Program-made: the position numbers and the translations under genes
Shown: positions 11,620 through 23,500 of the stretch, one piece after another
How the letters are laid out: every line of letters starts with the position of its first letter
Position numbering within the stretch: the stretch's first letter is position 1
The notes under the pieces: generated by a model
The model's input: the letters and a program-made list of their open reading frames with translations, nothing else
The model's database searches: none
Told to the model about the DNA's origin: nothing
NCBI RefSeq assembly: GCF_964355755.1
Contig: NC_092671.1
Location: forward strand, 27,218,070-27,282,069
Length of the DNA: 64,000 nt
From: Antedon mediterranea
Taxonomy: Eukaryota > Echinodermata > Crinoidea > Comatulida > Antedonidae
Direction: 5' to 3'

Positions 11620-11780
11620 AAAGATTAGATAGATGACAATATTTCTTTTTGATTATTAGATCAGCAATCTTTAACAACTACTGATTTCAAAGATTAGATA
11701 GATGACAATATTTCTTTTTGATTATTAGATCAGCAATCTTTAACAACTACTGATTTCAAAGATTAGATAGATGACAACAC
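11620..11780. repeat. 69-bp tandem repeat, about 2.3 copies
   Basis: The unit beginning GATTAGATAGATGACAA recurs at 11623, 11692 and 11761, exactly 69 bp apart. The first two units are essentially identical and the third is cut short. It lies about 0.8 kb upstream of lectin copy 1. Confidence 0.9.
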
Positions 11781-12054
11781 AATGCACCATGTGCTTTCAT
11801 ACTGCACTAAATATTGACTTGAGAGTCAATTCAGGTTTTTAGTTATTATGTGAAGGGATTTACATGTTATATATTTGCCCTTTAAATTAGCTTAAGACCT
11901 TTTCTGCTGAGCAAGAAAAGACAGATTGAAAAAATAAACCGTATTTTGAAAGAACGGCAAAAATAAAAATAACCGATTTTTAATACAGTTTTAAAATCCC
12001 GCGGTTTTAAAAAGGGTTTTCATCATAAAAATTAAAGAAAATACAGTGAAACTT

Positions 12055-12090
12055 TAAGGGGACACCTTCGGGACCCACAAGGTGTCTTTT
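12055..12090. repeat. Short hairpin
   Basis: GACACCTT and AAGGTGTC form an 8-bp stem around a GGGACCCAC loop. Probably a transposon end relic; no partner was found. Confidence 0.35.
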
Positions 12091-12428
12091 TATGTGATGT
12101 TCAGTTGAATAGTCATGGTTGGTCATAATATTCGTTTTACAGAAAAATGTCCCAATAATAGAGATGTCCCTGAGTATGTAGTGTTCCAAAGAATTGTTTC
12201 AGTATATAATATTGAAATGTTATCTAGTTCGTGCTCATTGGAGTAATTACTATACAGTATAACATACTGAAGTACTGTACATGGATAATCCTTGTTACTC
12301 GTTATTCTACTTTTTACTCGGCCTATGGAAACGTCCTACAGCGTGGAAGTAAAGATCGGTGTTTTCAGACCTAAGTCTAATAATAACTTTAAAAAGTTAT
12401 AATCGATTATTAAGTTGTAACCGTAGGC

Positions 12429-12539
12429 TTAAATAATTCATGAAAAAAATGTGTAGTTAATCATTTTGTTCATTTCATATGTTTTTGCGATTTAGATGAG
12501 CTGATTTTATTTGGTTTTGAAAAGTTTGTCATTGTAATT
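12429..12539 (+). promoter_or_regulatory. Conserved 5' flank of lectin copy 1
   Basis: The ~100 bp before the ATG resembles the flank of copy 2 (38389-38501). Both carry AATAATTCAT, GTGTAGT-AAT, a TTCATTTC-like segment and TTTTGCGAT or TTTCGCAAT in the same order. Conservation here but not further upstream suggests a shared core promoter or 5' UTR. No clear TATA box is seen. Confidence 0.4.
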
Positions 12540-12609
12540 ATGAAGACTACTGTTATGTTTGTTGTCATCTGTATGTTTGTTACTTCTTATGTATTGAGTA
12601 GCATAGTTG
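12540..12609 (+). CDS. Copy 1 exon 1, signal peptide
   Basis: Encodes MKTTVMFVVICMFVTSYVLS followed by SIV and one base. It has a short basic N-region, a hydrophobic core and a small-residue cleavage region. The donor GTAAGT at 12610 is consensus. It matches exon 1 of copy 2 through the shared VICMFVTS / IICMFVTS core. Confidence 0.8.
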
Positions 12610-15600
12610 GTAAGTATAGGGCAAATGGCATTAATTATTATTTATTGTTATTGCTTAAGGTAATATTGTTTTATCAGTGAGAAAGTCGTTTGGATTAAAA
12701 TACAAAATCCGGAAAATTATCTAAAATATTTACGGTAGCTAGTCAGTGGATTATGTTTAAAATAATACTAAATCTAACTAAAAAGACAAACATTTCAGAA
12801 AAAAACAAAATCGACAAATAGTCAAGTGATCATAAAATAATATGGTTACATTTTACCAGCTTCTTTTTGTTTTGTATTGAGTTCTTTGTAATTACAGTAT
12901 TATCATAATCATCAGTCATCTTCATCATCATCACCTGGAAGAATTGTTTTTGTTTTACATTATTATTATTATTTCTTTTCTCTTCTTCTTCTTTGCTCTT
13001 AAATTCAATATTCCTTCTTGTTCTTTCCTTCAACTTTGCCTTGTACTCTGTCTTATTTCATGTTGTCTATCATTATTGTTTCCTTCAATTATTTTTGTCA
13101 TTTTTGTATACATTTTCTCAACATTGAATCATGACATTGTTAGCCTTGTATTAACTCTTGGGCTTTGAGCTGTAACTTTTTTTTATCAAAGGCCATAAAG
13201 CTTGGTTTCCATCAGAGACACAACGCAAGGACGTAAGCGCAACGTAAGTGATTTGATTATTCGAAGATTCTCGCTTGTCATAGGTCCATTCACTTGCGTT
13301 CCGCCAACGAACTTGTATTGCGTCAATAGGGAGCTTTCGCACGAGAACATAAACGTTAACTTTAACGCTATTTCAGAATTACACAAAGCTTTCACGTGCA
13401 TCGAGTTCTTAGTTCTGACCAAAGGGTCGAAACACAAAACTATTCATTATGAAGACTGGTCGTTTAAGTTGCAGCCGTATTTTGAAAATAAGGAGATGAT
13501 GCATGTTGATCTCGGGAGTGGGGGAGGATTGAGTATTTTTGAGTTTATAAAATAAAGTTAGAGTTCAACCAAATTTGTTTATTCGTACTGTTTTATTAAT
13601 TTGCTATGAGTTGCTGATCGGAAACGTTGGGGTGGGTTACTATTTGCAGGTGCCTAATTTAGGATTAGTAATACTAACCTACTACTCTAATAGTAACCCC
13701 TTCTAATAGTAATTAACACTAAAAAACTATCAAAGAATAATAACCCAGTGTTACAATTAGAAGATTTAAGGTATGTAAATGAGTAGAATGTTTATGATAA
13801 GCCTGATACAGTAATGGTATTATTATTATTATTCTTAAAGGGCCTGTTTGTCAGGATGTGTGGTATCCGTTTGGTCGCCGTTGCTATAGATTCTTTAATG
13901 AGAAGCTGAACTGGATGGATTCACTAGAAGAATGCAATAGACATTCAGCAACGCTAGTTACGGTTAATACCGACACCGTTAGTACGTTTATGAGTGAACT
14001 GGAAGGAAGAAAAGATGGATTTATTTGGATTGGATATAACGATTTAGAAGTTGAAAAAATGTGGAAGTGGACATCTGGAGCTAAGGATAACAATTTTAAT
14101 AGTACAGTATTAAACAATTTAAACATTTTACAGCACCTAAATAAACAAGCTTACATGATAAAATTATTGATTTATGTTATATGTATACTTTTTAACGGAA
14201 TTTAGGTTATGTTAAATGAGACATGATGATTGGACCAGTAGCTCTATTTTTCACGATTTTTCTACCTTAGCCCCAAGCATAGTGCGACTGAGTAATTTCC
14301 GGGGATCTTGCACACTACTTTTCAAAATGTTTGTAAGTCAGCCCCAACCATGGAGAGACTGCTGAGGTGCGGGAGACATATATTTTGTTAAGATTGTTTT
14401 TTTCTTTGTAACCCCTCGGTCCCTATTATGCGGCTGGTAACAACGGTAGGAAAGGATTGGTGGAACATCCCCGCCCCAGATAGCAACCAGCCTACGCCTC
14501 TGGGCCGTTCTGAAGCGAGTATAACCTAAGAGATCGGGATTTGTAACGGTCAATAATGTCCTTGGGGCTTTTTGTACATAACTATATGACCCGTATTTAC
14601 CATATTGCACCTGCAAGACGTTCTTATAGAAACTCCCTGATCACCATCGGCCTTTTATACTACTTGTTAAACAAAAAAATGTCCTCATTATGGAGAAATA
14701 CAACAGGGTAACCCCTACTCGTCTCGAAAGATGTTCTTTAAAGTGCACACGAGCTAGATGTGTACACTGGACCTACGGTTTAAAGCCCTTATCCGAGAAG
14801 ACTCGTTCTACCACCAGAACCGCCTCGAACCCCTGCCGATGTTATGGCTAGTTAATTATGGTTCCACTGTCTTAACCGCTCGGCCACTCACTCATCTGTT
14901 ACCGTTACCACGCGTCTGTATAAATTGGCCTTTATGATGAACAGTGCCTCAACGGCCTCTATAATGAACAAAACATCCATTGATGGACAAAAAGGACATT
15001 TTTTAAATATGTTTAGTTCAATTACAGTGTGGTATTCTAGTCAGCCAAACGATTACGATGGATACGTAAATGGTACCCATCAAAATTCAGCAGACTGCGC
15101 AGCCATGGTCTATAAATCTTCTTCCAATACATGGCGGTGGAAGGATGATAACTGCTTGATGAAAATTCACAATTATATTTGTGAGAAAGGTAGGCCTACA
15201 ATTACTACAAATAAATGTTTTATTATTATTTTTGTGTTTTAATAATTTAAAGAAATCGGAGTTTTACAAATGCATAACTGCAAAAAATACCATTAAAATA
15301 ATTATACCTAATTGGTGCGGCGGCGGGCAAGACGTTTCTTAGCCATGTTTTAAAAAAAAATCCCAGTCTGAGGAAGAAATCATGAATACATAATCATTTT
15401 CTGTGAGAATTTGAATACCTACTTCCTAAGAGAGAGGACCTGACTATAACTGAACTAGCCCTCTAAATAATCTTTCTCAATATAATGCCTACTTCTGGGC
15501 GTCTGAAAGATTACATAAGGCATAAATTAGGACATAGAGGGCACGTTGACAATAATTTACGCCACAACTAATCTCATGAATTATTCATTTCATCTTTAGA

Positions 15601-16086
15601 CGTTCAGAAATAAAAATGTCGTCTCTGGTCGGCGCCTACTTGCAGTTCTTTTCTCTTTTAAGAAAAAAAAAAGGACTTACAATGGGAATGTGTGTGTGTT
15701 TTGTGTGACCTTTGGGTGAATTGTGACTTCCATTTTTTGTAAGTGAATTTAAAATTCGATCACATGTTATACCGATTGCTTTCAATTTAAACTTTTTAAA
15801 TTTCGACAGACACCTTTACACAACGAACCAAGTTTATGGACAGAGAAGTGGTCCAGCCTGCTTAAATAAAAGTGAATTAGCTGATCTAACACTGAGTAGT
15901 GCGTTTCTTCGCAGTGAAATTCAATGCTTTCGTTTTTGCGTTTTGGTCAAAACATGCAACGCGTTCCAGATTGAGAGTTCATCAAAAAACGCAATGAAAT
16001 GCGACGCACTCAGTTGGGAAGGAGAGCATGCACAATATGAATTCAGACAAGATGGTTGCAGGATTTTTGTTGTCGAGTATGTTTAA
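12540..16086 (+). CDS. Lectin gene copy 1: signal peptide, C-type lectin, PAN-like
   Basis: Predicted secreted carbohydrate-binding protein. Four exons: 12540-12609 (signal peptide), 13841-14101 and 15028-15189 (the two halves of a CTLD) and a terminal PAN/apple-like exon ending at TAA 16084-16086. All junctions are phase 1. The CTLD is the long form (CQDVWYPF plus RRCYRFF), with WIGYND in the WIGL position, QPND as the possible Ca/sugar motif, WKDDNC near WND, and a final ICEK. If the terminal exon began at 15806, as in copy 2, the product would be 257 residues. The dinucleotide there is CG, not AG. Use of the next AG (15808-15809) shifts the frame and stops at 15863-15865, giving a CTLD-only protein. 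Confidence 0.72.
13202..13555 (+). other. Open frame in lectin intron 1, probably repeat-derived
   Basis: A 117-codon frame without recognisable domains. The first 120 bp are a low-complexity mix of GTAAGCGCAACG-type words with GCTTGGTTTCCATC at the edge, a pattern common in mobile elements. The frame is also open on the opposite strand. The later part contains no cysteine pattern matching the lectin exons, so I do not treat it as an exon. Confidence 0.25.
13841..14101 (+). CDS. Copy 1 exon 2, first half of CTLD
   Basis: 261 nt, acceptor TTAAAG at 13840, donor GTACAG at 14102, class 1-1. It carries RRCYRFF, SLEECNRHSA and FIWIGYNDLE, then MWKWTSG. It has exactly the length of the homologous exon in copy 2: one codon shorter after RFF and one codon longer before the WIG motif. 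Confidence 0.85.
14390..14640 (-). other. Open frame of unknown origin in intron 2
   Basis: A 92-codon minus-strand frame (14616-14338) with relatively high GC, containing TNPDLLGYTRFRTAQRRR and VAIWGGDVPP. I do not recognise it. It abuts a SINE and a relic of the ~200-bp monomer, so it is most likely transposon-derived. Confidence 0.2.
14697..14893 (-). mobile_element. tRNA-derived SINE family S2, truncated copy
   Basis: Minus-strand head with A-box TGGCCGAGCGG and B-box GGGTTCGAGGC. It is homologous to the copies at 31121-31425 and 48772-49092. It has lost about 10 bp (TACTAGGTTC region) and its 3' tail. Confidence 0.8.
15028..15189 (+). CDS. Copy 1 exon 3, second half of CTLD
   Basis: 162 nt, acceptor ATTACAG, donor G/GTAGGC within a TAGGCCTA palindrome. 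It encodes SSQPNDYDG, NSADCAAMV, WRWKDDNC and NYICEK. QPND aligns with the long-loop sugar-specificity motif, and a K replaces N of the classic WND. The frame is open across the whole exon, unlike copy 2. Confidence 0.85.
15806..16086 (+). CDS. Copy 1 exon 4, PAN/apple-like terminal exon with lost acceptor
   Basis: The frame reads RHLYTTNQVYGQ, ACLNKSEL, LTLSSAFLRS, CFRFCVLVKTCNAFQI, KCDAL and DGCRIFVVEYV. Six cysteines follow a PAN/apple-like spacing (CxxxC...CxxF...CxxL). The homologous start (AC/AGA/CAC) gives 281 nt, the same as copy 2. It is preceded by TTTCG where copy 2 has TTCAG, so the acceptor AG is lost by one change. The coding part shows no other lesion. Confidence 0.7.
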
Positions 16087-16099
16087 AATGGTCCAGTTA

Positions 16100-16800
16100 T
16101 TTGCGTTGATTTACCTTGACTTTTGAACTATAAACCAGTTGGTTTGCAAATCCTTCCTCGCTGTATGTTTCGAATTTCAAATGATGGTTTTTCCTATGAT
16201 TCTCAAGATACGTTTAAAATTGTTTATTGAAAATCATTAACAATTTAGTTACTGCTGAGGTGAAAAACTTTGTACTGGTTGGTTTTGAATCACACTTTTT
16301 AAATCTTGAAATGTCCTCGTGTTATTGAAGGAGGTGTAAATTAAAAAACAAAACCGGGATTTACATTATCATTTCCATGTACCATTCTGAACACAGCATG
16401 ACCTCTTCCTACGATACTACAGTGACGGAAGTTTCATACATTTCAAACGATCATTGTATGGTTTAATGGTTCTTCTCTAAAAGAACCATTCACCGAAATA
16501 CTGCTGGAAGCCAGGCTATACAGTACTTGGAATACTTTTTGAAAACGTGCACTGTTGTAGGCGTTGATCATGAAACATCAATCAATCAACCACCATTATG
16601 TAGAGGAAAAGAATATAATCGGCAATATATTATAACTGAATGATTGTTTTCGAAAAATTGTTAATCCTTTTTATATGAATTGTCCCTTAAATTCTGGTTT
16701 AGATGTCAGGTTCATCCACTATTTTTCACGATTACACATTTTACTGAGTGAATTTAGAGAATGGAAAAGTTGAGAATTTGATTATTTTTAAATGCTAAGT
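16100..16800. other. No gene seen
   Basis: AT-rich 3' flank of lectin copy 1. No AATAAA is obvious in the first 200 bp after the stop, and no repeat was recognised. Confidence 0.5.
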
Positions 16801-16810
16801 TGTACAGTTT

Positions 16811-17680
16811 GAATACAGATACAGATACAGATAACTTTTATTGTCCAAATAAACTGGAAATTGCATTTGCTCACTTATCACATAAAAATATCGTATAAAA
16901 ATATCGTATAAAAATAAAGTATAAAATGTAGAATAACAATATAAAAAATACACAATGATTAAAAAAGTACATCATAAAATTACAGCTCAAAAATATTTAA
17001 GTTAAAAATACAGATCATTACAAAACGGTTTAAAAAGTGTCTTATATTTCATTATTAATTATTATATTATATTATTTATTATTGTTATCAAAATTATTGT
17101 AGTTACCTCTTAAAGTCATCGTTAAATTTTTTAATCCCAGCTGGGAGAAACAAATTTGAGTATCGACCCGTCCGCGCCAACACCGGCCTCAGTCTACCAC
17201 TTCTACCAATGTGGCAGCGAAGAAGATCCGAATGAAGGGGGTGGCTTTCCTCCTCCATGACCGCCTGTAAACCATTTTTCAATCGTTCTCCGTAGTGACA
17301 ATCGTAGACTGAGTCCGCTGTCAGCGCCGACGAGCCAATCACTCTTAATGCCCTTTCTAACACTTTACATATGCGGCCCTTATCTCCTTTGTTTATGTTC
17401 CCACCCCAGCCTAATAGGCAATAATCCCAGATTGAAAAAAATAACAGATGAATAAAACATAGTAAGTATCTCTTCCCTTACCCTAAAAACGTTCATTTTC
17501 CTCAAACAGTACAGTCTAGTATTTAATTTTTTAATTAGTTGATCTACATGCTCTCCCCATGATAAATTATTGTCATACGTTACCCCAAGATACTTATATG
17601 TTTTAACGATTTCTACCTCATGAATAGAAAGGCAATGTTGATATTTTCTTGTATCTTTTGTTGTTGATATAATCATTCAA
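16811..17680 (-). mobile_element. 5'-truncated LINE, ORF2 C-terminus plus 3' UTR
   Basis: Minus-strand frames carry KTYKYLGVTYDNNLSWGEHV (the RT thumb region YLGV.D..LSW) and, after a frameshift, GRICKMLERALRVIGSSAL, a conserved C-terminal block of LINE ORF2s. The 3' UTR runs to GACAATAAAAG and ends in three ATCTGT tandem units at about 16811-16835, a typical microsatellite tail. Everything upstream of the thumb is missing. Confidence 0.8.
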
Positions 17681-17689
17681 TTCACCTTT

Positions 17690-18435
17690 ATGTATCGCGC
17701 GACGTGTGTGATATGAATCTCTATTTTTTCGCGTCAATTAATGCCCATTTTGATGTTGTTTGTTGACCTATTTTGTGTGCATATGATGCAACGCAACATG
17801 CGTAATCATTTTTACATCTTAATCCCTCTGCGACAAATTGTAGTTCCTTGAGTTTTTCGCGAAATTAGTACAGTAGTTCGAATTGTTTGTACTTGTGTAG
17901 TGAAAAATGTATCGCGATTTTTTCTCTGCGAAACTTTGGATTCGCGCGAACAAATTCGCCTAGTCGAAAACAGGCTATATTTCTCAATATCTATCTATAT
18001 TTATTGTAATGTGTGTGTAGGTGTGTGATATTAACATGTATCTGTTGCTAGGCAACTGTTGTTAGATTGCCTTGCGTTAGGTTCCCTATAATTCAAATTA
18101 TATTATAATATAACAAACTGCATGTATTATGTATAATATATTATATTTGGATGTACTACTTTAGTGACAGTTTTAAGTTTATTGGTGTATCTAACACATT
18201 TAATAGGTTCTTGTTACTTGTTTGGATATTGATTTATTTTATGATAGTTTAAATGTATTTAAGGGTAAAATTGTTAAATCTCTTTAATGTTGTGATCTTT
18301 GTTTATGTTTTTGTTGCTTATTTGAATACATTTTATAGTTTATTATGTTTAGATTCAAACTGTTAGTGGCGGTTTCATTGCTGTTGGTTGACAACTGAAT
18401 AAAATAAAAAATAAAAAATACATGTATAAATAATA
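17690..18435. other. No gene; A-rich element end at 18400-18425
   Basis: No credible ORF. TGAATAAAATAAAAAATAAA at about 18397-18420 looks like the 3' tail of an otherwise unrecognised plus-strand retroelement. Confidence 0.35.
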
Positions 18436-18439
18436 ATAT

Positions 18440-18545
18440 TGCACAATTGCTCTGCTAATTTTTCTGGCTATTTTACTTTTTGATCTAGCTTTTTGCTTAT
18501 TATATTTTGTATCTCCACTGAGAAACTATGGGCGGCCATTAGGGC
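18440..18545 (+). mobile_element. Penelope-like 3' end fragment
   Basis: CTCTGCTAATTTTTCTGGCT and the following TTTGTATCTCCACTGAGA match, with changes, the sequence at 24165-24245, which follows a GATGAAGGGCTAGTGTTGTC motif typical of PLE ends. Confidence 0.45.
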
Positions 18546-18689
18546 CAAAATAGACAAACGTTGCCGTACGAACAATTCCGCTCCCGTAAGGCAAACTAAT
18601 GGCGTTAAAGACATAATTCCTCGAGTGACAAACAAATATTGCCGTACGGACACACAAACACATTGCCATATGAACAAATTGCCGTATGG

Positions 18690-18815
18690 TTAAATTGGCG
18701 TAAGGACAAACATTGGCGTAAGGACAAAAATTGGCGTAAGGACAAAAATTGCCGAAAGGACAAAATTGCTGAAAGGACAAAAATTGGCGCAAGGACAAAA
18801 ATTGGCGTACAGTCT
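18690..18815. repeat. Short tandem repeat, about 17-bp unit
   Basis: About seven copies of ATTGGCGTAAGGACAAA with substitutions (GCCGAAAGG, GCTGAAAGG, GGCGCAAGG). Looser related words (TTGCCGTACGGACA) precede it from about 18560. Confidence 0.85.
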
Positions 18816-18939
18816 AACTAAATATAAACGTTGAGGGCAGCATAGGCCAGCCGACAATAAGCCAGCCCATTTTTATTTTTTCCAGCCAACAATTTTTACA
18901 TTTTCAGTGTTACTTATGGTTTTTATGGTATTAGAAATT

Positions 18940-19262
18940 AAATATTTGTGAGAAAACGGCGGATTGCTCCTGGGAGTCACTTGGTGGGATTATACTGGGG
19001 TACCCTTAGTCGTCCAGTATAAGTTAGAGTAGGACCGCTGTAGTGTTCCCGTTTACTCAGCCTTCATCTTTTAAATCTGAGTGTAACTCAATTACGATTT
19101 TTAATATTATACTGAAATTGGATACTGTATTTGTGAGAAAACGGCGGATTGCTCCTGGGAGTCACTTGGTGGGATTATACTAGGGTACCTCCTTAGTCGT
19201 CCAGTGAAAGTTAGAGTATGACCACTGGTCCCGTTTACTCAGCCCTCATCTTTTAAACTGAA
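18940..19262. repeat. Direct repeat pair, offset about 182 bp
   Basis: GAGAAAACGGCGGATTGCTC through TTTACTCAGCC occurs at about 18950-19070 and again at about 19132-19250, with small indels. Confidence 0.85.
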
Positions 19263-19324
19263 CAAGGCCAACACTCATAAGTCTCGTGCTCTCAGAAAAA
19301 AATGAACTTTCAAAAGGGAATGTA

Positions 19325-19515
19325 CTTTAAAACTTTTCTGTACATCAAAACAGTTCAAAAAGTACAGAAAAACGCAAAGTGATACCCGACAGACCGACAG
19401 ACATAGTTAAAACTTGTCTGTACATCAAAACAGTTCAAAAAGTACAGAAAAGCGATAAAACGCATAGTGATACCGGACCGACAGACAGACCGACCGACCG
19501 ACATAGTGAACTATA
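19325..19515. repeat. Direct repeat with GACAGACCGACC tract
   Basis: TCTGTACATCAAAACAGTTC followed by AAAAAGTACAGAAAA occurs twice (about 19338 and 19419), each followed by a GACAGACC/CGACCGAC simple tract. The element ends at ACATAGTGAACTATAGAG. Confidence 0.8.
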
Positions 19516-19997
19516 GAGTCGCGTCCACATGACTAAAAACAGCGCACGCCTTTTCAGCTGGAGGCTGATGAGGTAAATCCAATTGGAATTTCCGTACTTG
19601 GACCCAAAATCACTAGAGAGGCCACTCCAGCAGGTAACATGTGAGCAGTTTGAAGCTTTACCTGAAGAGGTCCTAGACAACTTGCGTAATCTTGGAGAAG
19701 CCCAGACCCTCAGTCAAGGCAGAGCCATGTACAGAGGTGCTGTTGGAGTGGTCTCGAATTACATACTTTCATAACTGCAAGATACACGCCAAATCGAGTA
19801 TCCATGACGATTGCTTTCAATTTATAGACCTAACTTTGATAGCCCCTTATTATTACTTGCAAGTATACCTGCCCAAGGACGGGTTTCAAATGTTATTTAA
19901 AACATTCCCAGTACAATTCTGATCACTTTGATACCGATCATTACCCACATACTCTAGTATCTCCGTAATACTCACCCACCCCTACACTTCCTAACAC

Positions 19998-20023
19998 CAG
20001 GGAGTTGTAATTACAACTCCCTG
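19998..20023. repeat. Perfect palindrome, CAGGGAGTTGTAA half-site
   Basis: 26-bp perfect inverted repeat with no spacer. Same family as 8660-8691 and 47783-47806. Confidence 0.85.
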
Positions 20024-20329
20024 CACTCGGGTGACTTTTTGAAGTACAGTATATTGTTTAAAACCTTCCCAGGGTTAGGTTTGTTGATACGTATTACACG
20101 TGCACCATTTGTGTGGACGCGTGTATTAGCATTATTTTGTAAAACCCAGCAAACGAAGTTACCTTCTACAAATTCTATCTCGATTTATTTATGTGGTCTG
20201 TATTAAATTTAAAATATGTTTTGTTACAAATATTTAAATTTTGTATCTGTATATGTTTATATGATTCTATATTTAAATTAACTGTTTTTAGTTTTTCTAT
20301 CTAGTTAGGTTTTATATTTACTTTTATAT

Positions 20330-20525
20330 TTAGTCGCGTGGACACTTAAAGACTCTAAAACAAATTACTCAATTAAATGGAAAATTATAAAGAAATGCAA
20401 ACCTTACTCAAATATTAACAAAAGATGTAATTTATGTATATATGAAAAGTATGTTATTATATGTCAACCAGAGCTATGCTCACTGAACCGTAAGAACGAG
20501 TTAGTCTCTTGTAAATTCACAATCA
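20330..20525 (+). mobile_element. Penelope-like element fragment (C-terminal of GIY-YIG ORF)
   Basis: A plus frame reads IKWKIIKKCKPYSN, RCNLCIYEKYVIIC and LNRKNELVSCK, matching the tail of the GIY-YIG ORF at 26808-26500 (IKWKGIKYSS, RCSLCLDEKLCI, LNKRSELISKCRH). It runs directly into the LINE that follows. Confidence 0.65.
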
Positions 20526-23500
20526 GATGACTTAGAAAGGTGTTGGACAAAAGTACAATTTGGAAGTAACTCAGACTTTATATACCATGTTGCAGTGTGT
20601 TACTTCCCATGTGAAGGGTCTGATAAATGCCTAACCGATGAATTGTATACAGCTCTGCTTTCGGAAATTTTTATAATTAAAGGTAATAATGAAGATGCCA
20701 AAATCATTATCCTTGGGGATTTTAATGGTAAAGTAGGTAACACGATTAAAGGGGGAGATCCTATTACTAATTATAATGGTCAAGGGTTGATTGACCTTTG
20801 TAATAATGGTGAATTAACTATGCTTAACGCCTCTGACAAATGTGCTGGTACTTTAACTTGGGTACAAAAGAACCAAGCCAGCATACTAGATTACGCCATT
20901 GTTTCACAAGAAACCTATGAAGTAACAAAAGAATTGTTTATTGATGAATTTGGACTGTATAATTATGGAAGTGATCATAACATGCTTGTAATCACACTAA
21001 TAGAGAATAATATTTGTAAAACCAGTAAGGTGACAAAAACTAACACAAAACATTGGAATATCCCTAAAGATTGGAGTGATTTTAGTAGTTCAATTAACTA
21101 CGACTTTAAAGATTGGGACCCTAGTCGTTTAGATGTGAACGATGCTTGGGTAGAGTGGAAAAACAAAGTTACGCTAGTTGCAGAGAATACAATAGGCTAT
21201 AAGAAAACGAGATCAAACAAAAAGATATGGTTTGATAAAGAAACAAAATATGCTATAAATCAACGTAGACAATCGTGTCGAGCACATAGATTATATTCAA
21301 AAAATAAACATAATATTGATTTTGATATCAATTATTGTAATTCTCTATGGGAAACATACCAAGAGAAGCGGAAATTCTGTAAATCACTTTTTAAACGCAA
21401 AATTATGCAAAAGAAAATATCAAATTGCTCAAAAATTATGGATAAAGGAGGGCCTCAATCTAAGGAATTTTGGAATGAGCTCAAAGGCAAACGACAGAAA
21501 CAAAATGTTGATTCTATCCTAATACCAGGAACTTCAAGATATTCTTCAGACCACGACGATATGAAAAATTCGCTAAAATTACACTTTGGCAATATTGCAA
21601 AATTTAATACAACTAACAGTAACGATATTCTCCACTCTTCCCACGATAATAATAGTAACAGTAATGATATTCATTGTGATCATATTTTAGATAATATAAA
21701 TATTTCATTTGATGATGTCGCTTATGCTATATCAAAGGCAAAAAATAACAAAAGTCCAGGTATTGACTCTATAACAAACGAAATGTTAAAAAACGGAGGT
21801 AATCTAATCACATTATCACTCCAAAAATTGTTTACCAGAATTATACAAACTGAAACTATACCGAATGAATGGAATGAAGGGATAATTATCCCAATATTTA
21901 AAAAAGGAGATCGACGTGATCTCAATAATTATCGAGGTATCACACTTAATTCATGTGTTTCAAAAATCTTTAATCGAATTATTGCATATAATATTTCTCA
22001 ATTTTTAGAAGAAAATGGCATCCTTGGTGAAGTCCAAGGGGGCTTTCGGACAGACAGAAGATGTGAAGACCACATTTTTGTCTTGAAAAGCATTATCGCC
22101 ACAAGGCGTGCTGAGGGTAAAAAAACATTTCTGGCCTTTTTGGACTTTAAAAAAGCCTTTGATTCAGTCTGGCGACAAGGGTTAATTACGGCTGCCAAAA
22201 GAATTGGTATCCGTGGTAAACTCCTTAACTTACTAAGAAATATATACGATGATGTTAAATGCAAAGTTTTGTTCAATGACATAGAATCTGATAAGTTTAG
22301 CATTAATGAAGGAGTGAAACAAGGCTGTTCATTGTCACCAGTTCTTTTTTCTATTTACATTAACGAACTAAATAATCTAATCAAAAGTCATAAACTAGGT
22401 GTTCAAATCTATGACACACAAATAGGTGCACTATTTTTTGCTGATGACGTGGTTTTAATCGGTGACAATGAGTCTGAACTTGTGAAACTACTTAAAGTAG
22501 CAAGTGATTATTCACAAGCATGGAAATTAGAGTTTAATTTTGACAAATCAAATGTGCTGGTCACAGGGCAAAGAGTAAATCCACATAGAACATGGAGCCT
22601 TGGTAATCATTATATCACAGAAATAGAAAGGTATAAATATCTTGGTGTAATAATATCACGTTCATATACAGATTCTGACAATATCAATGAAGTAATCAAA
22701 AAGGGAAATAGGATAATAGCCTATATTACCTCTATTATAAACAATCAGAATGATTTCAATAGGGTATACTATGGTGATCTTTTATGGAGAACGATAGGAT
22801 TACCAACAATTAATTACGCCTCTGCAATATGGTTATGTAACTCTAAAGGTTCACTAAATAAGTTAGAAAATTTACAATACCAAATGGCTAGAATTATTTT
22901 GAAGGCACCAAGAAACGTCGCGAAAGCGGCATTGATTGGTGACCTAGGATGGGAGACACTCTACACCATCCAAAATAAATTTAGGATGTCCTATTTTAAC
23001 AGAATTAAAAATATGGATGACCAAAGGTGGCAAAAACTACTATGTAGATCTATAATGGATGTAGAAGATAAGGTGAAATGGAAGTGGATTAACCATATCA
23101 AAGATTTATTATGTAAATTTGATTTAGGAAATAAGTTTAATTTAAATCCGGAAAGTCAATGGTTCAAGAGTTTTACACATGCCAACTCTCTAGAAAATAT
23201 CAAGGAATGGTTAGAAGGTGCAAAAACAAAGTCAACCCTCTCCGAATATTTGAAATATAAACATGAACCTAAAGCAGAGACATACATGTTTGATATGGTG
23301 AATTTTGATTCCATTAGTTTAAAGTTTAAAGCGAGGTCTAACTCTAACTCTACTTGTAGACATAGGGAAAAATTCTTACTAAATTGCAGATCCAAACAGT
23401 TTATCTAAAACAATAGGCTATTGTATTCGACTTCCTGATGACTCACTTCTATTAAGCACTATGAGACAACTGTGTCACTTATGTTTTATATTTCACCTGA

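Noticed and set aside
13202-13555. Extra lectin exon in intron 1 of copy 1
   Set aside because: No PAN or CTLD cysteine pattern, open on both strands, repeat-like left half, and absent from copy 2.
19583-19774. 63-codon frame with LDPKSLERPLQQVTCEQFEALP
   Set aside because: Looks protein-like but has no upstream exon, splice sites or recognised domain, and follows repeat tracts. Insufficient to call.
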